Source: an uncultured Phycisphaerales bacterium
Lineage (GTDB): Bacteria; Planctomycetota; Phycisphaerae; Phycisphaerales; SM1A02
Reading direction: 5' to 3'
DNA length: 6,543 bases
NCBI GenBank assembly: GCA_946886375.1
Contig: CAMPIL010000210.1
Coordinates: 1-6,543, forward strand
Of the stretch, positions 1 through 5,714 are shown piece after piece (the stretch's first letter is position 1; each line of letters begins with the position of its first letter). Below the pieces are notes generated by a model, which was given only the letters and a program-made list of their open reading frames with translations, was not told where the DNA came from and did no database searches. Both the position numbers and the translations under genes were made by a program.

Positions 1-117
1 CGAGCGTCAGCGGCTTCCCTGATCGACATCGGCCGTCGACTGCTCCGATGCGGCGTCATCCAGCCCGCCGCAGACATTTTCGTGCAGCAGCCGGCGCACA
101 CGATCGATCAATCCTGA
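1..117 (+). CDS. Possible C-terminal end of an unknown protein (5' end outside window)
   Basis: Frame 1 is open from the left edge to a TGA at 115-117 and would give 38 residues, ending in ...QPAHTIDQS. About three quarters of its codons end in G or C, which fits the coding style of the rest of the window. Frame 2 stops early. Frame 3 is open but gives an Arg/His-rich translation that looks non-coding. If real, the gene runs in the same direction as mobA, with 47 bp between its stop and the chosen mobA start, so the two could be co-transcribed. I do not recognise a family from this short piece. The antisense frame over the same bases is also open, but its only visible start would lie inside mobA, so I prefer the + reading. 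Confidence 0.4.
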   Translation, partial: RASAASLIDIGRRLLRCGVIQPAADIFVQQPAHTIDQS

Positions 118-164
118 ACGGGAACACTCGGCTGTGCGATGCTGCGCCCCGGTACGATGAGACC

Positions 165-776
165 ATGGACCGCCACGTTCACGTCGGTGCTGTGCTCGTG
201 GGCGGAAGAAGTTCCCGCATGGGAACTCCCAAGCACGCAATGCTCATGCCCGACGGCCGGACGATGCTCCAGCACGTTGCCGCGACGCTCAGTCAGGTTG
301 CACGGCAGGTGGTGGCGGTAGGGTCCAGATCAATCGCCCGCGACGTCGGCTATCCGCTCATTGAGGATTTGCGTCCGGACCTCGGCCCCTTGGGAGGCAT
401 CGAGGCGCTGCTTGCCGCGGCGAACGGTGGGACTTTGAACGGAAGTGAGCAGTTCATCATCTGCCCATGCGATCTGCCGTTGATTTCGGCGCAGACGCTT
501 GAGTTGCTCACGCAGTCATCCGAGGCGTTGGCGACGGTGTTTCGGATCGAAGGGTGCGATGTCGTGCAGCCCATGCCGGCGCGCCTGAGTGCGCAGGTAT
601 TGCCGGTGGTGCGCAGGCTGCTCAATTCACATCAGCGATCGATGGCCGGGTTGATTGCCGAGTTGAACCCGCACATCGTCACGCTGCCGGCGGCGCTGTT
701 GTGTCAGTTGCACAACGTAAACGAACGCGCCGATTATGAAGAAGCGGTGCGGCTGCTGTCGGATTCACCAGGCTAA
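165..776 (+). CDS. mobA: MobA-like molybdenum cofactor guanylyltransferase
   Basis: This predicted cytoplasmic nucleotidyltransferase of 203 residues should link GMP from GTP to molybdopterin-Mo, giving the bis-MGD cofactor of DMSO-reductase-type enzymes. Visible motifs follow the family order. A glycine-rich nucleotide-binding loop GGRSSRMGTPKH lies at residues 13-24, corresponding to the classical LAGGxSxRMGxDKA. GPLGGIEALL at 74-83 matches the GPLAGI segment. CPCDLPLI at 100-107 contains the likely metal-binding Asp103. The C-terminal NVNERADYEEA resembles the usual NINTPEDL end. The Asp of the DKA box is replaced (TPKH). The frame is open further upstream, but I chose ATG 165 because the nucleotide loop begins a few residues later and the upstream 39 codons are Arg-rich and unlike the family. 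No clear Shine-Dalgarno site is seen. The 3' end is convergent with the DedA-family gene, 7 bp away. Another MobA-like NTP transferase is the main alternative. Confidence 0.85.
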   Translation: MDRHVHVGAVLVGGRSSRMGTPKHAMLMPDGRTMLQHVAATLSQVARQVVAVGSRSIARDVGYPLIEDLRPDLGPLGGIEALLAAANGGTLNGSEQFIICPCDLPLISAQTLELLTQSSEALATVFRIEGCDVVQPMPARLSAQVLPVVRRLLNSHQRSMAGLIAELNPHIVTLPAALLCQLHNVNERADYEEAVRLLSDSPG

Positions 777-783
777 GCAGGCT

Positions 784-1476
784 TTACCCGCCCGTGGCGG
801 GCACGCGTTTCTTGCCGCGAGACATGACGCGGGACGGGCGAAAGCGGCGAAGCCAGGCCGCCTTGGATCGCGGTGAACGCTCAGCCGAACGACGATGCTG
901 CGTGATCCAGTTCCACAGGAACGCTCCGACAATCAGCGCCACCACCACGCCCAGCACCGTCATGATCGAGCCGGCGGTGCCAACGTTGCCGACGTGGTGA
1001 GAGATGAGGTACCCCAGCCCCAGTTGCATCGGGACGGTCAGCAGCAGACAACCAGCCTCGGCCACGATGAACTTCCATGCGGGCATGTGGAGCAGACCTG
1101 CCATGATCATGGCGGAGGTGCGGCTGCCGGGCACGAAGCGCGCCGTGACGATCAGCCACGCGCCGCGCTTTTCGATCTGATGTTTGGCCTGCAGCATTCG
1201 CCGCGGGTGCGCCAGCCGCTTGAACCATTTTTTGTGCAGCAGCGGGGTACCCCAGCGTGCACAGGCCCAATACCACATGCTGTCGGAAATAAAGGCGCCC
1301 ACGTACGCGCAGATGAAGGTTTGCCACCAGTTCAGGTGCCCTTGGCCGATCAGGAACCCCGCGGGGATAATGATGACGTCCTCGCCCATCAGCGGCAGCA
1401 TGAGCAGCACGAGCACTGCCACCGGGCCGTAGCTGTTCATCAACGCTTCGGCGTCATTGAGAAAACTGAGATCCAT
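784..1476 (-). CDS. DedA-family (SNARE-associated Golgi/VTT domain) membrane protein
   Basis: This is a 230-residue inner-membrane protein of the DedA family. Family members are linked to membrane homeostasis, and some to recycling of undecaprenyl phosphate or other lipids across the bilayer. The substrate here is unknown. Hydrophobic stretches lie at about residues 17-45, 52-70, 137-158 and 168-190. Family hallmarks are visible: the early acidic re-entrant segment GEDVIIIPAG (31-40), the GAFISDSMWYWACARWG block (60-76), and RFVPGSRT (113-120), matching the conserved F/YxRFxPxxR motif, followed by a glycine-containing helix. The C-terminal tail from about 194 is strongly basic and probably cytoplasmic. 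ATG 1474-1476 gives a protein of normal family length; only a weak GGAT sits 9 nt upstream. The gene is divergent from glycerate kinase and convergent with mobA, so it is probably transcribed alone. Confidence 0.9.
   Translation of the reverse strand: MDLSFLNDAEALMNSYGPVAVLVLLMLPLMGEDVIIIPAGFLIGQGHLNWWQTFICAYVGAFISDSMWYWACARWGTPLLHKKWFKRLAHPRRMLQAKHQIEKRGAWLIVTARFVPGSRTSAMIMAGLLHMPAWKFIVAEAGCLLLTVPMQLGLGYLISHHVGNVGTAGSIMTVLGVVVALIVGAFLWNWITQHRRSAERSPRSKAAWLRRFRPSRVMSRGKKRVPATGG
790..802 (+). terminator. Weak GC-rich hairpin after mobA
   Basis: GCCCG (790-794), loop TGG, CGGGC (798-802) forms a 5-bp stem 13 nt past the mobA stop. An interrupted T-run (GTTTCTT) follows a few bases later. It lies inside the last codons of the convergent DedA-family gene. 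The stem is short, so a role as mobA terminator is only a suggestion. Confidence 0.25.
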
Positions 1477-1638
1477 TCAAAGACGATCCAGACTCCGCAT
1501 CCGGCTGTGTGGCTGACGCTCATCATCGGCATGCGCATCATCCACGGTTGCGATTGCAGATAATACCCTCTCGGAATGCGGACGGGCTTCGTCCGCCTTC
1601 GGTTGATCGGAAAATTATTCTTCAGGCGGTGACCTGCG
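1477..1638. promoter_or_regulatory. Divergent intergenic region between DedA-family gene and glxK
   Basis: These 162 bp must hold the promoters of both outward-facing genes. On +, GATAAT at 1559-1564 is a reasonable -10 hexamer for glxK, but no convincing -35 lies 16-18 bp upstream. I see no convincing minus-strand promoter. An 8-bp palindrome ATGCGCAT lies at 1531-1538. A GGTGA sequence (1628-1632), 6 nt before the glxK ATG, is a plausible ribosome binding site. Confidence 0.4.
1578..1596 (+). other. 7-bp hairpin in the probable glxK leader
   Basis: GCGGACG (1578-1584), loop GGCTT, CGTCCGC (1590-1596) is a perfect 7-bp GC-rich stem. It lies 42 nt before the glxK start and just downstream of the GATAAT box. 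No T-run follows it directly and no upstream + gene needs terminating here. It could shape or stabilise the glxK leader RNA or be a protein-binding dyad. Confidence 0.4.
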
Positions 1639-2802
1639 ATGAAAATTCTTTGTGCGCCGGACAGTTTCAAGGAATCGCTGAACGGTTTGCGTGCCGCGCT
1701 GGCGATGGCCGAAGGCGTATTGCGGGCACAACCTGACGCCGAAATCGAAGTTTGTTCGGTAGCAGACGGGGGCGAGGGCACGCTCGATGCGCTGGTTTCC
1801 GCGTGGAACGGCTCGATCCACTTCGCCACCGTCACCGGCCCCATGGGTCAGCCGATCCGTGCCCGCTGGGGGCCCAGCGGCGATGAGTCTGTCGCCATTG
1901 TTGAACTTGCCCAGGCCTCGGGCCTGTCGCTGGTCGATCCAAAGCAACGCAACCCCTTGCGAACCAGCACCCTCGGCACGGGCGAGCTGATCAAGACGGC
2001 GATGGATCACGGCTGCCAGGAAATCATCATCGGCCTGGGCGGAAGCGCCACCGTCGACGGAGGGACCGGAATCGCACAGGCCTTGGGCGTGAAGTTTCTT
2101 GATCAGTCCGGCGAAGCGATCTCTGAACCGCTCTGCGGCGGCATGCTGCAGCGCATCGCCAAGGTTGAATTGCCCCCGCGATTGGCGGATGCCCGATCAA
2201 AAATCCGCCTTCGCGCCGCGTGCGATGTCACCAATCCGCTTTGTGGCGAATCAGGCGCAGCGGCTGTGTACGGCCCACAAAAAGGCGCGACAGCCCAGCA
2301 GGTGGAAACGCTGGATGCCGGGTTGCGCCATCTGGCAGAGGTAACCGGCGGCGACCCGGACCAGCCCGGTGCCGGCGCTGCGGGCGGAGCCGGTTACGGT
2401 TTGGCGACGCTACTGGGCGCGACGCTGGAACGGGGCGTCGACCTTGTGCTTGACGCGGTCGGATTCAATCAACGGTGCCGCGGCTCGACGGTGGTTTTCA
2501 CCGGCGAGGGCAGGCTGGACGCACAATCGCTGCAAGGCAAGGCGTGCATGGGCGTCGCGCAAGCGGCGGCACGTCAAGGCGTGCCGACCATCGCCATCGT
2601 CGGAAGCGCAGGTCCGGGCGCGCGGCATTGCGTTGGCGATCCAGATCGCGGATTGCTGCTGGGATACATCAGTCTTGAGGAACGCTTCGGACGCGAACGC
2701 GCACTGCGCGAGCCAGCCGAACTGCTTGCGCAGATCGCAGAGGAAGTCGCACGCGACTGGGCCAGTGGGCGCGGCTTTACGGGCACGCACCCCACGCGTT
2801 GA
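1639..2802 (+). CDS. glxK: Glycerate kinase (GlxK/GarK family)
   Basis: This 387-residue cytoplasmic enzyme is predicted to phosphorylate D-glycerate with ATP, probably to 2-phosphoglycerate as in class I kinases, feeding glycerate from glyoxylate or sugar-acid breakdown into glycolysis. Motifs run through the whole length: APDSFKESL (6-14), ADGGEGTLDAL (42-52), TSTLGTGELI (109-118), GLGGSATVDGGTGIAQALG (132-150), CDVTNPLCGESGAAAVYGP (195-213), a Gly/Ala-rich GAGAAGGAGYG (244-254) and TGEGRLDAQSLQGKA (288-302). ATG 1639 opens directly on the usual MKI..APDSF start and is preceded by GGTGA at 6-nt spacing. Length is close to family norm, but the last eight residues (FTGTHPTR) are read from DNA antisense to the end of the neighbouring cytochrome gene and do not look like a family C-terminus. 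The two convergent reading frames overlap by 26 bp. No other genes of a glycerate pathway are visible. Confidence 0.95.
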   Translation: MKILCAPDSFKESLNGLRAALAMAEGVLRAQPDAEIEVCSVADGGEGTLDALVSAWNGSIHFATVTGPMGQPIRARWGPSGDESVAIVELAQASGLSLVDPKQRNPLRTSTLGTGELIKTAMDHGCQEIIIGLGGSATVDGGTGIAQALGVKFLDQSGEAISEPLCGGMLQRIAKVELPPRLADARSKIRLRAACDVTNPLCGESGAAAVYGPQKGATAQQVETLDAGLRHLAEVTGGDPDQPGAGAAGGAGYGLATLLGATLERGVDLVLDAVGFNQRCRGSTVVFTGEGRLDAQSLQGKACMGVAQAAARQGVPTIAIVGSAGPGARHCVGDPDRGLLLGYISLEERFGRERALREPAELLAQIAEEVARDWASGRGFTGTHPTR

Positions 2803-2806
2803 TGAC
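2777..2806 (-). repeat. Exact 30-nt repeat, copy A (end of cytochrome gene)
   Basis: This stretch is identical base for base to 5685-5714 and in the same orientation. On the minus strand it encodes VINAWGACP plus the TAA stop in both genes. Beyond it the two copies diverge at synonymous and non-synonymous sites. Here it also overlaps the last codons of glxK. Confidence 0.95.
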
Positions 2807-5494
2807 CGCCAGCAGATCATTCACGTTCACAAGACCGTCGCCACATCCTCCGCCGCTGCCTGTGATGTCGCCGGCCACAAGGCCCGGCGTGCCAGCCGCG
2901 CCCCATGCGTTGATCACGAACAGCAGGTCGTTCACATTCACCAAATCATCGCCTTGCGCGGGCGCGAGATCGGCCCGGCAGAGATTTGTGGGCGTGATTT
3001 GCGCATCGGCTGGATTGCTGCAGGCATCCAGTTCATCGCGATCGAAGAATCCATCCAGATCGCGATCGATGCCGACGCGGGCCTGCGACCCCGCAGGCAC
3101 AAGGGTGTAAGTCAATTCAGAACCTGCGGCCGCGTTCGAAAGCAGCGCCGCTGCTGAAATGGTCTGTGCGGCACGATCGCTTTGGAAATTCGCTCCGGCG
3201 AACGTGTAGCCCCGATCAATGCCGCCTTGCCGGCCTTTGACGACCAAACCAACTTGGTTGGATTGAGCCAAAACGATCATCTGATTGATCAGCGTCTGCT
3301 GCGCCGGCGGAACGGAACTGCCGCTTAGCACCGTTGTTTGCACGCCGACCCCCGCATGCGTGCCGCTGGGAAAACTGAGCAGGAACGCTTCGATATCGCG
3401 GCGCTGTTGGTCGGACGTTGCCGGCGGATTTGCGTTGGGGTTGAAGGTGAATCCGCTGAATTGCAGGAATTCAAAAATCGTGTCGATGGAACCGTCCTTG
3501 ACGAAGCCAAAGCCCTTGTTATTGGCGGATGACGATTTGAAGAATCCAGTCTTTTCGTACATGTTGCGCAATTGGGGAACCTTCACGCTCTGCGTGTCCT
3601 GCAGGGCCGAAGCCGGCGTGATCTGGCCGCTGGTCCCGGTCGGCATCGCGTGACAGAAGACACATGTGACTGCACCGGCGTCGATCGGCTGGTTCAGGAA
3701 TCGCAATTCGCCAGTTTGCGGGTTCCCGCCGTTGGCGAACGTCGATTTCAGGGTGTTGTCGATATTGCGGTTGGGTTGAGGTGGAAAGCGCAGCGTTGCC
3801 ACGAAGGCGGTGAACTGCGACATCTCTTGCGGCGTCAGCGGGGCGTCATCACCCAGCAAACCGACGAACGCGCCATTGAACGCAGCCAGATTTTCACGGT
3901 CGCCGCGCCAGTGCAGCGGCTCAGCCCCAGAGATGCCCACCAGCGTCTGCGTGGCCATCGGGCCCTTCATTGGATGCCAGTTCTCGCACTGGTTGGGAAA
4001 CGGCGGGCCGGGCTGGCAGAATTGATTGAACGGCTTGACGCTGCCCGAGGGATCGCCCAGATCCCACGACAACTGATCCGTTCGCCCATCGATGTGACAA
4101 CTGGCGCATGACGCCTGCCCCAGCCCCGAGGTGCGATGAGTGTCATACAGGAACGGCCGGCCGGCCTTGATCGCCGCAGGCGTCGGATCGTGCATCGAGA
4201 TCGTGTTGGTGACGGTCAGCGATGGCTCGTTGATAACCGAGATCGAGGCGTCGAACTTGTTGAGCACGTACAACAGGCCGCGCGGCTCATCGAGTCGAAT
4301 ACCCGTCGGCCCCTGCCCCACGTTCACGCGTCCAAGGCGGGCGAAGTTGCCGTCAACGAGAATGAGATTGTTGGAGCCCATGCCGGCGACGTATCCGCGC
4401 GTGCCGGCGGCGTTCCACGCGACGCCGCGCGGATCTCCGATCGATTGATCGCGCAGGCTCTGGGGAATGTTGGCTGTGACGTACGTGAGATGGGGATTGA
4501 GATCGATGGCGGTCGGCGATCCGCCGCCTGCGGGAAACGCCGCCGCCTTTACGCGGACAAACGTGCCGCGAATATTGGGTTCGTATCGAACGTGATTGAT
4601 CGCGTCGGTGCCAACAACCGTCACCTGCCCGTTCGGCTTAACCGATACGTGCATGTTCGCGTTCATCAGGCTGTTGACGTACGACACGGCAAGTGAATTG
4701 GCGTTGACGACGGCGACATCATGACCGTGCAGGTTCCACGTGACCGCGTTCGTCCAGACGCCGGGCACCGGGGCGTTGTCGTCAACCCAGGCGTTGGCGG
4801 CCTTCTTGACGATGAGGCTCACGCGCGGCGGGGGCGGATTATTGGGATTCTGCTGCGGGCTGAATCCGTTGCCGCTGTTGGGTGGCGGATTGGGATCGCC
4901 TGCGTATGGATTCACCGTGGAGGAAACCGACTCCAGATCGAGGATCGTCGTGTCGGTTCCGCTTTCGAAGAGCGCGGCATAAACGTTCACGCCATCGGTC
5001 GCCAGCGCACGAGGATCTTCTCCCTGAATGGCGATGGGCGGGCCGATTTGGCTCAGCGTTGCGGGATCAAAGACCTTGACCTGATTCAATTGCGAAAGGC
5101 AAACGAAAGCGCGTTGCGGCACGCCGGCGAAAACCACATCGGTCGGCTCATCGCCAACGCTGATTGTGTTGGTCACGCGCATCGTCGGCAGGTCGATGAT
5201 GCTGATGCTGTCTGAGACGTGATTCACGACCCAGATTTCGGTGCTGGTGCGGGCGCGGACCGTGACAGGTTCAAGACCCACTGGAACGGAACCGGCTTTG
5301 ACGGGGCCGGAAGGCCCGAGCGTGAAAACTTCTAGCCGATTGTCAGCGGTGTTCACCGCAAGCAGCCTGCCGCCATCGGGCGTAATGTCCAGCGGATTGA
5401 CGTGCGGAGTTTCGAAGTTGACAAAAGATTGCGCGAATGATCTCTCGCAGCACACAATCAATGCAACGCAGGCAACGGTACACGCCTTGACCAT
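2777..5494 (-). CDS. Secreted YVTN β-propeller / di-heme cytochrome c protein with dockerin-like tail
   Basis: This 905-residue exported protein has several modules. A Sec signal peptide has its likely cleavage site after SFA (about residue 21). YncE-like YVTN propeller blades lie at about 44-165 and 367-435, for example VTNTISVGDEPTDV and VTNTISMHDPTP. A Pro/Asn-rich insert covers 196-224. The C-terminal cytochrome region has heme sites CASCH at 463-467 (DNA 4094-4108) and CVFCH at 611-615 (DNA 3650-3664). Between them lies HPMKGPMATQTL followed by PLHWRGDRE (526-534). VPQLRNMYEKTGFF at 639-652 follows the second heme, and its Met645 is a candidate distal ligand. The layout recalls MauG/CcpA-like di-heme proteins, so electron transfer or peroxidase-type chemistry outside the cytoplasm is inferred. 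An EF-hand-like loop (D810, D812, D814, D818, D820, E821) leads to two dockerin-like units (852-867, 889-905) ending WGACP. A GGAG at 8-nt spacing supports the ATG. Substrate is unknown. Confidence 0.92.
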   Translation of the reverse strand: MVKACTVACVALIVCCERSFAQSFVNFETPHVNPLDITPDGGRLLAVNTADNRLEVFTLGPSGPVKAGSVPVGLEPVTVRARTSTEIWVVNHVSDSISIIDLPTMRVTNTISVGDEPTDVVFAGVPQRAFVCLSQLNQVKVFDPATLSQIGPPIAIQGEDPRALATDGVNVYAALFESGTDTTILDLESVSSTVNPYAGDPNPPPNSGNGFSPQQNPNNPPPPRVSLIVKKAANAWVDDNAPVPGVWTNAVTWNLHGHDVAVVNANSLAVSYVNSLMNANMHVSVKPNGQVTVVGTDAINHVRYEPNIRGTFVRVKAAAFPAGGGSPTAIDLNPHLTYVTANIPQSLRDQSIGDPRGVAWNAAGTRGYVAGMGSNNLILVDGNFARLGRVNVGQGPTGIRLDEPRGLLYVLNKFDASISVINEPSLTVTNTISMHDPTPAAIKAGRPFLYDTHRTSGLGQASCASCHIDGRTDQLSWDLGDPSGSVKPFNQFCQPGPPFPNQCENWHPMKGPMATQTLVGISGAEPLHWRGDRENLAAFNGAFVGLLGDDAPLTPQEMSQFTAFVATLRFPPQPNRNIDNTLKSTFANGGNPQTGELRFLNQPIDAGAVTCVFCHAMPTGTSGQITPASALQDTQSVKVPQLRNMYEKTGFFKSSSANNKGFGFVKDGSIDTIFEFLQFSGFTFNPNANPPATSDQQRRDIEAFLLSFPSGTHAGVGVQTTVLSGSSVPPAQQTLINQMIVLAQSNQVGLVVKGRQGGIDRGYTFAGANFQSDRAAQTISAAALLSNAAAGSELTYTLVPAGSQARVGIDRDLDGFFDRDELDACSNPADAQITPTNLCRADLAPAQGDDLVNVNDLLFVINAWGAAGTPGLVAGDITGSGGGCGDGLVNVNDLLAVINAWGACP
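2780..2941 (-). repeat. Two dockerin-like repeat units in the cytochrome tail
   Basis: Units at 2894-2941 (VNVNDLLFVINAWGAA) and 2780-2830 (VNVNDLLAVINAWGACP) are 37 codons apart. Each is preceded by an acidic or glycine-rich stretch resembling a degenerate calcium loop, DLAPAQGDD and DITGSGGGCGDG. Dockerin-type units normally bind Ca2+ and mediate protein attachment. The role in this organism is inferred to be anchoring or sorting. Confidence 0.8.
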
Positions 5495-5502
5495 GATTCA
5501 AT

Positions 5503-5506
5503 CTCC
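5503..5506 (-). promoter_or_regulatory. Ribosome binding site of the cytochrome gene
   Basis: GGAG read on the minus strand lies 8 nt before ATG 5494. It fixes the start just ahead of the signal peptide. Confidence 0.75.
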
Positions 5507-5534
5507 AACTCCCGGGGGCAAACCCACGAAGCCA

Positions 5535-5562
5535 AGTGTAATCGGAAATTACAGCAAGCCAA
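5535..5562 (-). promoter_or_regulatory. Candidate promoter with embedded dyad for the cytochrome gene
   Basis: On the minus strand TTGGCT (5557-5562) and TACACT (5535-5540) are separated by 16 bp. Each matches four of six bases of the sigma70 -35 and -10 consensus. A dyad TGTAAT-N5-ATTACA (5537-5553) covers part of the -10 and the spacer. The 8-mer AAGCCAAG occurs at 5529-5536 and 5556-5563, flanking the dyad. The predicted transcript would start about 33 nt before the ATG. An operator overlapping the promoter is an inference. Confidence 0.35.
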
Positions 5563-5625
5563 GGAAAACCCGCTATCCGAGCGAAGGTGCGAGGGATCAG
5601 GCAACAATCACCGCGTGAAGGATGC

Positions 5626-5657
5626 AAAAACAAACCCCTGCGTTGCGCAGGGGTTTG
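5626..5657 (-). terminator. Rho-independent terminator of the 231-residue secreted protein gene
   Basis: CAAACCCCTGCG (5631-5642), loop of 3, CGCAGGGGTTTG (5646-5657) forms a perfect 12-bp stem. On the minus strand it is followed at once by TTTTT (5626-5630). It begins 27 nt past the stop at 5685. The T-run is only on the minus-strand side, so the terminator acts in one direction. It should separate this gene from the cytochrome gene further along the same strand. Confidence 0.9.
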
Positions 5658-5684
5658 CGGGCTCTGTTGAATTGCGACAGCAGC

Positions 5685-5714
5685 TTACGGGCACGCACCC
5701 CACGCGTTGATGAC
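5685..5714 (-). repeat. Exact 30-nt repeat, copy B (end of lamin-tail-like gene)
   Basis: This copy is identical to 2777-2806, same orientation, encoding VINAWGACP and the stop. The copies are 2908 bp apart. Confidence 0.95.

Noticed and set aside
7..240. Open frame on - covering the left edge and the mobA start
   Set aside because: Its start would lie within the highly conserved mobA nucleotide-binding region. The translation shows no motif, and the + reading of 1-117 is at least as likely.
895..1563. Open frame on + of about 222 codons opposite the DedA-family gene
   Set aside because: It is His/Gln/Arg-rich with no family features. The minus strand carries clear DedA motifs and membrane segments.
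2871..2889. GC-rich hairpin 69 nt past the glxK stop (GCCGGCC, loop ACAA, GGCCCGGC with a bulge)
   Set aside because: There is no T-run on the + side and it lies within coding sequence of the cytochrome tail. It is not convincing as a terminator.
3035..3069. Repeated palindromic 11-mer ATCGCGATCGA (3035-3045 and 3059-3069)
   Set aside because: It encodes the two Asp-Arg-Asp triplets of the EF-hand-like loop in the cytochrome protein, so protein sequence and codon choice explain it.
2369..3157. Open frame on + overlapping the end of glxK and the cytochrome tail
   Set aside because: It is Arg/Ala-rich without motifs and out of frame with the well-supported glycerate kinase. It exists because of high GC content and the antisense of the tail repeats.
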